From contig CM067345.1 in assembly GCA_034190875.2 (NCBI GenBank), positions 25,994,853 through 26,058,852 on the forward strand: DNA of 64,000 nt. Direction: 5' to 3'. Origin of the DNA: Urechis unicinctus (taxonomy: Eukaryota > Annelida > Polychaeta > Xenopneusta > Urechidae). Position 1 is the first letter of the stretch. Each line of letters begins with the position of its first letter. Made by a program: the position numbers and the translations under genes. Shown here piece by piece: positions 12,776 to 26,400 of the stretch. Below the pieces are notes generated by a model that had not been told where the DNA came from, ran no database searches, and worked only from the letters and a program-made list of their open reading frames with translations.

Positions 12776-14068
12776 ATTGCAACCGTTCTGCGTGTACTAA
12801 CTGGTGGGAGTGATCGATCATTGATAATATCACAACACCCCACCAAGACGTTGATTAGAAAGTCAGCTTTCCTATAAGCAACAGAGAACGACTCTCCCAG
12901 TCAGCTATACAGAACAAGCAACGCGTGCCACAGCAATTAATTGCTAGATGTCTGACTAACGACATGCACGCGTCATTATTCAGTGAACACGCATGGCTCT
13001 TGCGCCGGGAAATCAATCAATAAAGGTCACACAACGTAGAGCTCCCCTATGATATAAATGTATGAAGCAACACTTAGCGTTGATGTTGATAGATTGCAGT
13101 CATTGTACACTGAATGAGTGGAAAAAAACTTTCATCGGATCTATAGTAAGCGCCCGCATCAGCATCTCAAGTGGATGCATTATATTGCCTCACGTACAAC
13201 AGCATCAAATCCAATTGGTATAGTAGTTGTTCATTTATTTTTGTGCTTGATATATGATAGGAAGGCGCAATCACAAATAGAGTGCCGATTAAGAAAAGGG
13301 AGTTTGAATAGATGACTTAAGCCAATGGTAAATGCCGAAGCAATTCTAATAATGGGTGCTTTGGACATCATGTTTACTAGCAGTGAAATAGATCTATGTA
13401 TTCAGACGATGTTTGATACATTATGCCGGAATGGTTCAACATTGATATGTGATATGCAATGAAAGCAAAGAAGTAGCGTTTAGTTGTTGACTAAAGGATA
13501 CAAGTTTAAACAAGACTGAACAATCAGCGTTTGTATCGCGTAAATCGGGTTACAACGAAGAGGACAGTTTCTACGGTGATACTTTTCCGCATTGAAACTC
13601 ATAATGGTAATCCACAGAAAATTATCAAAGGCATGTGGGCACTAGGGTTCTAGGTGAGTTTTCCTCAAAAGATTGATGACGCATGCCAAACACAACAACA
13701 TATATGCTATAATTACGATAATTTATGGTTCATTGGTAATGTGGCTTCGGTGCATAAGTGACAATATCGCATATCTGAACCAGTACATTCCAATGAAAGA
13801 ATAGCTATTCGCATTCGACAAATTTCAAGTATTCAATGTATTGTGATTAGCGCAACAAAAAAACCATTTCCAAAACTTATGTGCGTATTTGTGTTAATAT
13901 GTGCATTTTAAGATTAAAAACATAATCGGCGATGTGCCAAACACGAATGCTTGGCTGCCCAACCCTTGCATCTATACCCACCATAGATAAACACAATCAT
14001 AACTGAAATTATATTGCAATATCGTAAATAATTTGCGAGTCAAAACTCGGAAAAGAACGAAAAGAAAG

Positions 14069-14098
14069 CCTACCCATGTTGACGCCAACATGGGTAGG
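14069..14098. other. Perfect 13-bp stem hairpin
   Basis: CCTACCCATGTTG is followed by a 4-base loop (ACGC) and its exact reverse complement. No counterpart was found in B copies 2 or 3, so it arose or was retained only here. It could be a fold-back scar, a processed hairpin precursor or chance. Confidence 0.8.
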
Positions 14099-14599
14099 AT
14101 TTAGCAGAAACCACAAGCCTATTCTGAATATTTACAAAACCACCTCAATGAGTCCTAAATATGCAATTATATCTGTTCAAACCGACCTTCTTTGACGAGT
14201 TAATTAATATCTTATTGAGGGGTATAAACTTCTAGCGGCCAATTAATAAAAACTCCTATTTTTGGTCTAGTTTATATGCAAAATAGGTTGTCTGCTGCCC
14301 ATGCTATCTCTCACAATATGAATAGCATTACAAAGGTGTGACGTTAAAACCCGTAAGAGAACACACTTGCGTTGTTTCTTCTACGCCAAGGGGGATGTTG
14401 AAAGTTGTGTGTGGGATTACCCTTATCAACAGACACATATATCCACTGGGCGGTTTCGATTTAGCATAAACTGTATGATTAAGTATTGGTATTATCAATG
14501 ACGTAAGCGCGTCACCGCAGAATGAAGCCTTGAATCTATACACGCAATTATCAGTGCTTGAATAAGTAGGCAAAACAACTCGGCGGTGCACTTAGCACA

Positions 14600-14810
14600 C
14601 AACAGCATGGCGGGCCATGAGACCCATTCAGCTCAAGCACATTAAACCGACTTCAACACGGCGGAACTCGTGACCTCTTCAGCACAAGTGCATTCAACAC
14701 CCAACAGCACGGCGGACACAAGAACTCATTAGCTCAAGCGCATGTAAGCCAAGTCAACACGGCGTAGCATTGATCTTTTCAGCTAGAGCCCATGTAATAA
14801 CATTAAACCG
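14600..14810 (+). repeat. 51-bp minisatellite, about four units (B copy 1)
   Basis: The word ggcgg/ggcgt recurs at 14609, 14660, 14711 and 14761, a 50-51 base period. Units share caacacggcggaa, cattcagctcaagcgcat and cattaaaccgac elements. The same array is present in B copy 3 at 53815-53975. Confidence 0.8.
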
Positions 14811-15179
14811 ACATGATACAATGATCTTTGATATCACTTTATTTCTGCTCCTACCTTCCCAAGTGTGCCTGCCAATGCTAACATGCGATAGTTAGTTAAT
14901 CTATGCAACGACTTTCACACTCATTACTTCAGTCTTAGTGACGTGTAGTCGTTTTGTAAAATGAAACTATACCACATGAACAGAAAATTACAATGCCACG
15001 AGTTTGCCAATAGATGACATTTATGCTGGATCTATATCGTGTTGATAGTGCGGTGAGACACCAGGACGTGATTGCAATAAGTATACGGTCTGCCATGAAG
15101 CGATCGAGATATAAGCAGCTTCGTTGATAATAAAGCCTTTTAATTGGTATTGATAAGCCCAATTTCTGCCTGACTGAAA

Positions 15180-17285
15180 ATATAATTCAATTGGATTTAA
15201 TAGCTTCACCGATTGTCCATTAACACCGACCGAAACGCATTTACGTGCGCCAAATGTATTCCTGCCTAACAATATTTCAACACAATGATGACTATTCAAG
15301 GCTTATTGTCTGAGAAATAATCCCCAAATGGTTTCTGGAATAAGAACTTTGACATGTATATGTTGTTTCAGCTAGCTAGTAAAATCTGGGCACAATTAAT
15401 TAATTGAACTTCCAACTTTAGTGAAGTGATGATGAATGCATTCCAATTGATTAGCTCCACCGATTATACAATAGATGTTTCCTTAATAAGAGACAATCAG
15501 CTCTTTACTAACAATGGTTGTATAAAATTACTTGATTTTCAATTATCTCAAATGACTCTAAATGAATTGTCTTATTGTAGGTAAAAATTTGCTGTTTGCA
15601 TGAGTAGATAGTTGATAGAGGTTAGGCCATAGATACTACCCGTGGAGACATCCTTCTTGGTGTGCAAGTAATTAGGCACGGAAAAGATATGTGGCGTCAG
15701 TCTTAGCCTGTGATTAATAGCTGCATACGTCTATTTCCTACAAAGCAATGATTATATTGTCGTAGGACATCATATCTCATTGAATTAAGCATCACCAATA
15801 ATACATGCTAATAATGGCGATTCGATTGTTATTTAAATTCCTACATAGACGCTTCATCTGGTTTAAAATAAATAAAGCAATATTTATCTGGCAAAACTTA
15901 TCTCACTCTTAAATAATATTTGTGATTGTTGCTACTATGTTTTTGTCTTATACTCTATTCAACCACTCAGTACATGATGTATCCTTTATCAAAAATAAAG
16001 AGGAAATCAACACAAGATATAATATCAATATTCGGGATATGCTGATATATAAATTTTTCAACGTATATATATACAAACAACTCAAAGCTCACATAATCGT
16101 TCGCTAACGAACATAAAAATGTCTTCAGAATGTATCTAAAAAAAAGGCTGAAGCTCTCCATGAGCAATATCAAAATAGGCTTTTTATCATGTGTTGTGAG
16201 GGACGAGCCTGATTATTCTATAAGCATCTTATACGAAATGAATAACCGTAGTGCTACTCATTAAATTAATGGTACCCCAGTCTGCTTTAACGGTATATAA
16301 CGCAGTTTCACATCAATTGGTTTTCTCTTGTCGTCGACCTTCCCGGGGGAATGCTTGTCGGCTTAAACAAGACGACCAACGATAAAAACTTAAAAGAAAT
16401 ACTTAATATTACATATCAAGAAGACGTTTGTTCTCTGACTACATAGAGGTAGCCATTGTGATAATTCCGACGGCCGCATAACATCTGTTCGATCAATATC
16501 ATTGCAGCTTAGTAAAGGGCATTTCGCTGTAGCATGAATACACGACCGGAAAGTTATTTAGGCCTTTATAAAAATCATATCTCGTAATGGATCAATTCAT
16601 TATCAAATGTGCCACGGAGCTTTAAAGTAATGGCATGTCGCTGAATTTCTTAATCGCGCCATTTACATAACCTGCATAACTCAGTAACTCATAACTAGTT
16701 AACTAAATATTGTCATATTGTGTGCATTCGTAAAGTATGAGAATAAACAGGACGTTAAATACGCAAACATAATGAGCATACAAATCAAAAGCATAGCTGC
16801 TGCTACAGACTGTATTGTTTAGGTGTGAGCAATGCAATGCTACTGCTGTTAAAGCTATCGAAGTAGGTAGCAGCGGGACGTATTTAATTGGGTCCAGCTG
16901 GAGAGAGCCAGACAGTAACAGAAAACAGATGAACAACATTGCTGAATGTTCTACTAAAAAGGCCTCAAAGGAGATAATCATCACTACCCATGTCTAATGA
17001 CGCAAGTTTTTTCATAATATGATTGACTGATCTGAGAAATCAACAAATGTCACTGTGGACAACAGTTCCATTTTATTCGCATCGAAGTTGCATCAATCTT
17101 TGCGATGTTAATTAAGATGTGTTTACAAACGTCTTCTTGATATGTAATATTAAGTATTTCTTTTTATCGTATATAATATATATATATATACTTATATATA
17201 TAGATATATATATATACATATATAAATATATATTACATATATATAGATATATATATATATATATATATTTAATATATATATATAG

Positions 17286-17356
<71 letters not shown>

Positions 17357-20300
17357 TATTCATAGTCGTCACACACGGAGGCATAATCAGAGGGTTTGTT
17401 TAACAGCATTAAAATAATTCTAATGCATTGTCTCTGTTGGACTTACTGGTTGACAACCAAGCAGCAAGCAATGTCTCAATACTTAAACATTAACTATCCG
17501 GAACACTGGTCAATGGGTTGAGTTATTAAAGGAATCAAAATGTTTTCTGGTGTTCATATCAAATGACTCGCAGCATCACAAAATAGTGGTTTCGAAAGCT
17601 ACCTGTATTTACCAAATAGTGCATTATGGCAAGCACTATGCTCATACGTACTATCTTCACTATATGAAGTTCGAATTAACAGCAACAAAAGACATTTCAT
17701 TCGTAGAGTTATTGCATCACGTATCAGATAAACTGATAAATAAAAGATTCAATTGCATTATGCACCATATGACGCCCCAACAGGCAGCTGTGCTGGCAGT
17801 GCACTATTTCGGAAGACGCTTTTTATGGCAATCAAGCTCCTTGGACATTTCCGTGGCTTTTTTCTCAAAATGATTTAACATGCCGAGGTTACTGAGTTAG
17901 CCTTACAGTAATGTGATGCGTGGTACATGTAGTTTGATTAATAAGCAGTTATTATATTAGTGACCAGCAAAAAAATTACGGATGAGAGGAAGCCTTGAGC
18001 GTGATGGGTTGCTCTAACTTATTGCGGGTTTTTTTCGTACAAAGAAACTCTAGTATTAGCTAAACATACTGAGTAATTATTCATGACACAACCAAATGGA
18101 ACATAAAGAACCTGCAAGAAATAAAAAAACGAATATTGCCCTGGATAAGGGCCATATTGCTATATTTGTACACGTTAAGGATGATAAGTACCTAAAACTG
18201 TATGTAGTGAAATAATAGCAATACCATTAAATAGTTGAAATTACACTTTATGTCATGCTGCACGTGATATAGCCTAATCAGTGAAGTTCATCAAAGGCCT
18301 GAATGACATTCCGTGAAGTTGTTGCCTCACGCAAATCAAGGGATCCATGGTTCGGTTTGATTGCAATAGAGGCAGTTCAATTTGTTCTCTTGGTAGAACG
18401 CTATCTAATTTTGAAAGCAGGACGACACATTAGGACGATATTGCCCAAAACACGATCTCGTCAAACAAGCTAAACACTTATGCTTGATATTCCTCACCTT
18501 AGAATTATACAACAACGTAAGTGGATACATCTTAAGAATATGATATCTGCCGCTGCTTTCCTAAACCTGATACATCCCTTATAGCTGTTAATGGATTAAC
18601 CTTAACGTTGTATACTCAGCAGATTGTGATTGTGGTAAAAAACGAGACAATCATCTCATCAGGTTTCATGGACGACTGACTTTTCTCTTGCTTAATGACG
18701 ACTTCTATGGCCCCGCTAATGCTTTGCTCATCGTTTAGTATATTTTTGAACTGTACGGAATTTGACAAAATAAAGAAGCTTGTGATGACATTTTCTTAAT
18801 TGTTGGCGTAACGTTGAGAGGTGATAGATATGGCTACAGTAGCACCCGTATCAGCTGGTGAGAGCCAGATAGCAATCAAAACAGAATGAAATGAAAGGGA
18901 ATGATAAAATGGGCAGCAACGAGAAAACTTCCTCTTGTCATGAATTCATTAAGTTGTCAAAAACATGCCATGCGAATTTCCATAATTGCTCTCTTCTCAC
19001 AATGTTAATGAGGAGAGATTCCATGAAGCCAATGCGCAGAACATACACTATTTAGAAGACTCATTGTGGGTGGATCAGGGAAGTTGTGATTGGTATCTTT
19101 TTCCCTTAACTCGAAAAATACCATGCGAGGGCATCAGGAACCAGTTCCGTCTCTAAGCTTAACTGCATTAGTTATCATCTTGATTTTTGCGACATAAGAA
19201 GCTGGCGCTGGAACGATTCAATATTTACCTTGAAGTTGATATATTGACGGGTCTCTTACGGAATTATTAGTTTGAATAATGCAGATGTAATAAACCTTGT
19301 CGATAAAACGACAGAGGGCTTTGACAAAAAGCTACCATTCGTTTTAGCTTCAAGTTTCAAAGGCATTATAGCATATACACAAATGTCCGATAACAATCGA
19401 ATACTTAAGGGCCAAATCAATTGATTTAGTTATGTTCAGTTTGCTATTTCGTTGCCTTTTACCTTAGATGAATAAAAAATAGTAATACAATATGCCCAAA
19501 AACTTTTCGACGAGCTGACTATCTGGCTAAATAAGCTAAGCTAATGTGCTAAGAGAATCCGCCAACTGGATCCAGACCTATACTTGATTTCGTCCTGACT
19601 TTGTTCATGCACCTGTGGAACGAAATATGATCGAGGGGATGTTTCATATATCTGACGAAAATAGCCTTGAGAAGAAAGCAATTCCCAATCAAGAAAAGCA
19701 AAGTAGCCCCATTAACTCATAGAGTTTTATCTATTAGTAATTAGCCAAAAAGTTTAAAAGCATACAATGCTTCTCTAGGTAGAGTTGCTTGGTAAAATGT
19801 TATTGCGCCTTAGTAACTGGGAATCGTAGTACCACGCGCTCGCTAATAGCTTAGATATATTTATTAGATACACCATGTCAATGGCGTGGAGAGACACCAC
19901 GGCTTGTATGTAATCTTTTTGCGATCTACCACAATGCAATCTAGATAAACTAAACACTTATCCTCCCTTGTTACACTAATTACGTATCAGCTACAATGCG
20001 TTTCTCGGCGAATGCGCCTGCTCTTTGGAAGACCTCGGTTTTAATTGCTGTGATACAATCGTGTGAGTTAATCGTTGCTATTCGCATACTTATTTATTTC
20101 CTTGACAATCTTCATTTGCATATCACATTAATCCATATCATGCTGTCAATAACTGTACCCACATAATTACGTCATTAGTGACGTTCCATCCAAGTGCCTT
20201 CCTGATTTATCACGATATTCAATAGTTTAGTTTAATCACCAGAGTAGTACAAAACATGTGAAGTTGTAGAAGCGCATTGCATTAGGGTGCCAATCAACTG
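15180..20300. repeat. A block, copy 1 (long diverged direct duplication)
   Basis: Aligns in order with four other A blocks. Anchors: 15200-15300 (taacaccgaccgaaac) with 41625-41725 and 59425-59525; 15480-15600 with 36285-36400, 41960-42080 and 54880-54990; 16840-17000 with 56820-56970; 17820-17990 with 37520-37660 and 45870-46020; 18840-19110 with 38510-38740; 19590-19660 with 39440-39530 and 58430-58510; 19770-19990 with 39610-39830. Its tail overlaps the right arm of the inverted duplication. No conserved reading frame. Confidence 0.75.
17171..17353. repeat. (AT)n microsatellite array in A copy 1
   Basis: Nearly pure AT dinucleotides with scattered interruptions. The equivalent place in A copy 4 (about 57060-57110) has no AT array and the flanks align across it, so this is a lineage-specific insertion or expansion. 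It generates spurious alternating Ile/Tyr ORFs on both strands. Confidence 0.95.
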
Positions 20301-21180
20301 AAAGCTTCGATGAGAGCAATGATCTCTTTCAATAAAAAAAACGGTAACACTGTAATCTCATTGATAACTTTTCATATAGGGCTGCCTTTGATATTGTCAT
20401 TCGTTGTATTCATTATATTATGTGGATTTCGAAGGGTAAAAAAACCGAGAGTACCGTTCTAATCATGGATGCCTCATTAACCCAAGAATAAACGAATCAA
20501 TTAACCCGAGGCTGCAACAGAATTACAGGGGATTGCTCTTAGGCTCACGGCAAGACAATATGATTGATGTCTCTATTTGATATAAGCCGTCCGTTGGCTT
20601 GGCAGAACCAACATGGACTCGGCGACAGGCTATTAATTTATATCAGATAACAGAGGTTGGGCTATCTTGCAAACACGAGCACCTCGGTCGAGAAGCTTAG
20701 GCAGGGCATTTGACAGATTTCTGGCTACTATATATTGACTAATAAAGGCAGTAACCGAAAATGATACATTCATCTGCTTAGTCTAGCTGACCTCGAGTGG
20801 TTCATGGTGAGGCAATGTTGATGATGTAGACGCAGTGTTTAACCACCATCACACACTGGACCTCAACGGTTTATCTACCGCCATGTATTATTAAGGTTCA
20901 TTGCATTGAATAATACACACGTAATATTAACAATCTACATCTTCTGAAAACATTGAACCAAACAACATACCATGAGCATACTTTCAAGGCATTTCAGTCA
21001 GAAACAAAAAAATATCACTTCAAACGATATTCATAACCAAAGGCCGTATGATATTTGAACGTTTATCTCCTTCAAAAGCTACATCTGCAACACAATAAAG
21101 AGCATTATTGCCAGCAGCCCGAGAGCTATTCTTTAACGTATTACTAAGTTTTAGGGTAGTCTACAGAGCCTCTCCGCAGT
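18950..21180. repeat. Right arm of the inverted duplication
   Basis: Partner of 3080-5010 in opposite orientation. Its first half is also the tail of A copy 1, which is present in direct orientation at 38.6-40.4 kb. Its second half (20300-21180) is seen only in this inverted pair. Confidence 0.75.
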
Positions 21181-22099
21181 GACAGGTAGCAGTAATAAAT
21201 TCTTTTGAGCAGCATGTGAATGCTTTCGGGAATAACGTCCAGGAAAAATGTTTGTGGTCCATGCAACAATGACTGGTGGTTTAAATCTGTAGAGCAACGC
21301 ATTAGCTTGAAAGAACAAATACTTTAGAAAATCATAAACATAGTTATTTGACGACTTGACTCTATAAGCGTTTACTATATTTGTTTAGCCGAGCGATACT
21401 GTTAAGCAACACTACGCTAGATGAAGTCGATGAATGTTGAAAATAATACGTCATCCCTTGTCAGACAAAAGCCGGGGCTGCTGAAGGCATGGGCCCGCCA
21501 TGATTACGACATGAAATGAGGGTTCTGAAACAAAGAGCAGTGCCTTCAAGTAGCATTGTAAAGCTGTCTTGTCAAATATCGTCGAAGAGGTTATTGAACA
21601 ACAGGACGTTTGTATTTGCCATCGATGAATTATTGACACGAAAATTTACGGGTTGATTCACTATCATTATGGCCGGTCGCATCGCGGTACAACTAACACC
21701 TGCGTTTATACACATGGCAAGCGTCGGTCCTTGCCAATGTCTGCTTCACTTGACTTGACTTCTTTGTCCTAAGTTTTCTCCGGAACCGCCTTCATTGACT
21801 ATGATTAAATCAGTAAGCATTGGAAACCTGATTATGACTGTGCACCATTCCCACGGCTAGAAATTAAATGGCTTGGTAATTGTTCACAAAAGATACAATA
21901 GCGTGTACAAGAAGGCAATCGAATAAAACGTCATGACCGCAAATACGTTTTTGATGCCTCAGCCAAGAATGATAAATATCACAGGAATTTCCTCCTGTGC
22001 AACTAGTCACCAAAAGAAGAATAATGAAGCAGCTTTACCTCCCTTTCGTACCGCGCCATTGCGCTAATTCGAAGCTTTAAGGAAATTCATAGGAACAGG
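21181..22099. other. Spacer between A copy 1 and B copy 2; nothing recognised
   Basis: Unique-looking AT-rich sequence with no domain-bearing ORF and no clear match to the blocks on either side. Confidence 0.4.
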
Positions 22100-23196
22100 C
22101 TCATTTAATGATGGGGTCGAATGTTGCTGATACTAAAATATCGAGCATAGTTTTGAATGATGGCCATGAAGCTAACAGCAATCAGGCTGCTTTTCGGACA
22201 ACGGGGTATCTGCGTCCATACTCGGTCGACTGTTGTCTACCTGTACATGAGAGAATAACATCTAACCACTTCGCATCTCTGAGTGACATAATCACGGCAA
22301 GAGCGACATGTCTTCCTATCCGGCTATTGACATGCGGCGAATGCGCAGGGGTAAAGAAAAGAATGGGACTTCTTCACGGTTATTCCACAGCAAATCTCGT
22401 ACCATCGCACCCGCTCGTATGTTGATTATAATAGCAGTACATGCTCTACACGCCATTATTTCTAGACATTACCCATTCGATATACAGGTGAGATACATAT
22501 AGGCTATATATCAATATCCCATCGTTCCGTGCCATGATATAAAGAAACAGACAACGTTAAACACAATGGGCCCCAAAGGAGTTATTTATAAGAAAAAGTC
22601 TAGTCGCATGGAATCACGAAGAGGGCAGGTGATATTTACGAAGTCTACAGCAGATGTATCGCATCCACGATCAGGGATCATTTGGGAATAGTTCCATAAA
22701 CGGATTTGACTAGTGAACATGATACCGATAAATAACTAGTTTCAGAAAATGACGCCCAGAGACATAAATGACATTTTTTGCGATCAACTGACTGCACGAT
22801 TGATGAACACAATGGAGTTATTCCTATATTGACTGTCATTTGGGTTATAATTCTGCTATGATATTGACAGAAACGCTTCAACAATTCGGAATTTTGACCA
22901 AGTTGGATGTACCAACCAATACCTTGCTTTCAAGGCGGCATAATCAGTCTACATCAACATAGTACAGCTCCGCACTTAATATCAGAACAATCCTTTATTG
23001 CTGCAGGTACTAGCAGATGGTAGAATAAGACTTTCTGATCATCTGCCAAACGAATGATCTTATGTAGAGTATTAGTGAGTTATTGCTCTGAGATGGATTG
23101 ATTAATCAAATAGAATCGTGCTGTAAACCCCGTATTGCCCCTATTGATCACCACACTCTATAATGCTTACTTAAAGAACCAGATGCATGGACGCCG

Positions 23197-23494
23197 TTCC
23201 TTATATTCCGCTTTCATTCCGCTTTTATTCTGCTTGCCATTCCGCTTGCCATTCTGCTAGCTATTCCGCTTGCCATTCCGCTTGCTATTCCAATTGCCAT
23301 TCCACTTGTCATTACGCTTGCCATTCCACTTGCCATTCCGCTTGCCATTCCACTTGCCATTCCACTTGCCATTCCGCTTGTCATTCTGCTTGCCATTCCG
23401 CTTGTCATTCCACTTGCCATTCCACTTGCCATTCCACTTGCCATTACGCTAGCCATTCCGTTTGCCATTCTGATTGCCATTCCGCTGCATTTCC
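23197..23494 (+). repeat. 12-bp minisatellite, about 25 units
   Basis: Tandem copies of a cttgccattccg-type unit, with most differences C/T, A/G or A/C at a few positions. Because 12 is divisible by three and the unit lacks stops in several frames, it creates open frames on both strands (a His-Ser-Ala-Cys repeat on plus, Gly-Met-Ala-Ser on minus). These are by-products, not genes. Confidence 0.95.
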
Positions 23495-26400
23495 ACTGCT
23501 GCTTCTCACAAATGGCTCATTCAGAAATTAATACTAGAAAATATATTTCATGGCCGCCGGCAATTAATATCATATGTTTCCCCAGTACCTCATCTATGGG
23601 CAAAATGATAAGCAATACCTAATATCCAAGAAATATGGAAATTTCTTTCATGTTTAAGCTTACTTAATAGTAATATACGAAGTAAAATGGATAATGCAAG
23701 CGCCCATACCAACTCTCCTTTCCTGAATCGATCTGAAAAATAACGTGCTTAGAAACAATATTACCTAAGCAAATACAACTTCGAAACAATAGAAGCACTG
23801 CAATTAACCGTAAAACGGCAGTGACGGTGAAAAGCAGTTCGTAACAAACATACCGCAAGGAACGGCAGACCGATGGTACACATGATGGTATACTGACAAG
23901 AGGTTATTCGTGGAGCGACAAAGAGCCCCGAAATTGATAAGAAATAGATGAACTCAAGAGTCACGAAGAGGGCAACTGGGAATGTTGTAGATGTATTCCA
24001 AACAACGATCATAGATCATCCAGGAATAATACAGTGAAAGGACGTTTGACCTCGTTCAATACATACCATACCAATAAATAAGCGGGCTCAGCTATAGAAA
24101 ACGAAGCTAAGGGCCATTTTCGTCATAAACATTGCAGCTGATACCAGCTAACTACACTATTGATGAACCCTTTGTATTTATGTCTGCATTGAATACCAAT
24201 TTAATGTTCGTCGTGTCAGGATTTATGTGAAATATCGAAAAGGAAAAGCAGAACAGCTCCAAAAAGATATAACAGTTAGGAAGTACTGTTAATATAGGAG
24301 TCCAGATTGAGCAATCTGCTTAATGGGTATCAGCGAGCAATTAGCTAGTGATTGATTGACCAGTCAAACTGAGTCACTCGGTGAATTCATCATCGTTCTT
24401 ATTGATCACCGTACTCGAAAAAATGGTAAAATTATTCTGCGGATCTATGGTTGCTTAACGTGCCTCATGTGATTTGTCCGCAGTTACAGTTCCACGGCTG
24501 CTGTCACACGAAGCAAACGACTAAATAACAGGAAGAGGGATGGCTCACTATCCTATTCAAACTGGCTCCTTGTATGCCTCGATAGTACCAAAAGGTAATT
24601 ATTTGAACCAACGCTTGAGTCGCTTGATAATTGATATTGGTCATACAGCAATAAAAGACATATATTTGAGGTTTAGATGACAATTCATCATTATTACCCC
24701 TATGGGTGACGTCCATACATCAGAATATCAATATGAATTTTACCATACATACTTTTACATACACATATCTAAGGATAGGACTGAAAATTCCATGCTTGAA
24801 TTTTTATTGTGCCTGACGGGTTGTTTTGTTACCAACATGCAGATCGATGTTATTTGGCATTACCTACTCTTGCCTAATATTTTGAACATTAACTTTATAC
24901 ACAGAAAAGTCACATAAAACAATTAAATCAATACATCCTCGTTCTGTGCAAAGACGATAAAAGTTGCAACGTAAACATAATGAGAACAAACAGATGGCTT
25001 GATGACGAAACATAAGCGGTAATTGTTTGGGTGGCCCCCGCACAATTATATTTGATTCCGAGCATGTAAACAGATGAAGGTTACAGCAACTGAATGAAGC
25101 AGCCATGGCTATACAACAAGATGATGACATCCAGGCTGGCATTATTTACAGCACGCCGAACTCAATGCTCTCCTAGTAGGCGTTAAGTTAAGTATAAGTT
25201 GATTGATTGTATGCAGTGTCTCTAAACATCATATTGTTTGATGATGAGCATTGGTATTATGACACACAACTGTTAGATAAAGTTAGTAAATGTTAGCGTG
25301 TATTTAGTCCTGCATAGATAGGTGGTCAAAGGGTCTATAGTCGTATGTGACATATAAATAAACAACCTTTAAAGATTGAATTAATGACAGGTAAATCAAA
25401 ATACTTTCACAGGGACAATGTGAGTCATGTACGTAAGTGCAGACGATATAACTTAGCTCCAGGCATAATTATCTGTTTTCAGTCGCATATTTGTCGACCC
25501 GTTCAAGAGGTTTGTCTGTCGATGAATACATTAAGTACCGTTGTGTTTGCATCAAGCTATGTGAAACATGATGGCATTATGCCTCAGCATAATAACTAAC
25601 ATTCACATGCAAATGCGTCATTCCTGCACTTCGCTTTGCACTTGATTGAGGGAATAAATACCAGACGCAGTCCTTGAAATACACTTAGTATGTTTTTACC
25701 ACCGCCCTATAAATGTCTAGCAACTCGTAAATGGAAAGTAAAATCAATATACAGCTTCATGCAATATTCGGCAATGTGTAAACATCAGTTGTAGAAGTGG
25801 CAACGCCCAATGTATATTGCCAGTACGGATTGCATTATGTACGTACATAAAATTGACTCGAAGATAAATGAGTTATGAAATATGAAAGTGTCGTAATCAT
25901 GTCAACTAAAATGTTGCCCCCAAGGTAATCTAAATGTATATCAGGTATATTACGTTCATAGAAAAAGACCAACAGAGAATTAGCCAAAAGCTCACGGTCA
26001 GTAGCGAATTCTCGTCGCTGTATTGATGCACATTCTGACTGTACAATTGTCATCGTATCAGTGAGCCATTTGCCAGTGATGAAATGATCAATCAAAATGA
26101 GTCGCCAAGTAAGAGCTTTTGATCAGGATAATCAATAAAATGCTTACTTAATGCAGCATATGCATTGACGAGTAACGTAACTGGATTTCCTATCCTTACA
26201 GCCCCATAAATTGCATTTCATCGGTGGCCATTGCGATCTAGTGCATTATTATTGGCCATACAGCAATAAACGACTGCCATATTAGGCTAAGGCGTTCAAA
26301 TGCTTAATGCCCTAAAACTTGAAGAGTAATGATAAACAAAATAAAATGGTAATTGCTATTTGATCACTAAACACTATCAAACATTCAATAATGCTAATAA

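Larger units (their letters stand above)
7550..14900. repeat. B block, copy 1 (long diverged direct duplication)
   Basis: Aligns in order with 22100-28600 (copy 2) and in its later two-thirds with 48750-54000 (copy 3). Clear anchors with copy 2: 7820-7875/22305-22345, 8050-8310/22510-22770, 9310-9490/24310-24510, 11130-11340/25610-25815, 12325-12560/26560-26790 and 12956-13030/27307-27381. Anchors with copy 3: 9560-9880/48757-49095, 10460-10590/50235-50340 and 14430-14810/53605-53980. Apparent identity ranges from about 70% to 95%. Frames are broken differently in each copy, so I infer non-coding DNA. Confidence 0.75.

Noticed and set aside
17112..17403. Long Ile/Tyr ORFs on both strands (also at 40442-41038, 43929-44690 and 51680-52028)
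   Set aside because: They are translations of AT microsatellites, with no sequence outside the repeat that looks like protein.
17550..17873. 107-codon ORF in A copy 1
   Set aside because: Only the last third stays open in A copy 2 and it is lost in A copy 3.
22108..22425. 105-codon ORF in B copy 2
   Set aside because: The homologous stretch of copy 1 (about 7620-7870) has stops in the same frame, so the frame is not under selection.
23187..23531. 114-codon plus-strand and 88-codon minus-strand ORFs
   Set aside because: Product of the 12-bp minisatellite; repeat length divisible by three keeps all frames open. The paralogous B copy has no ORF here.
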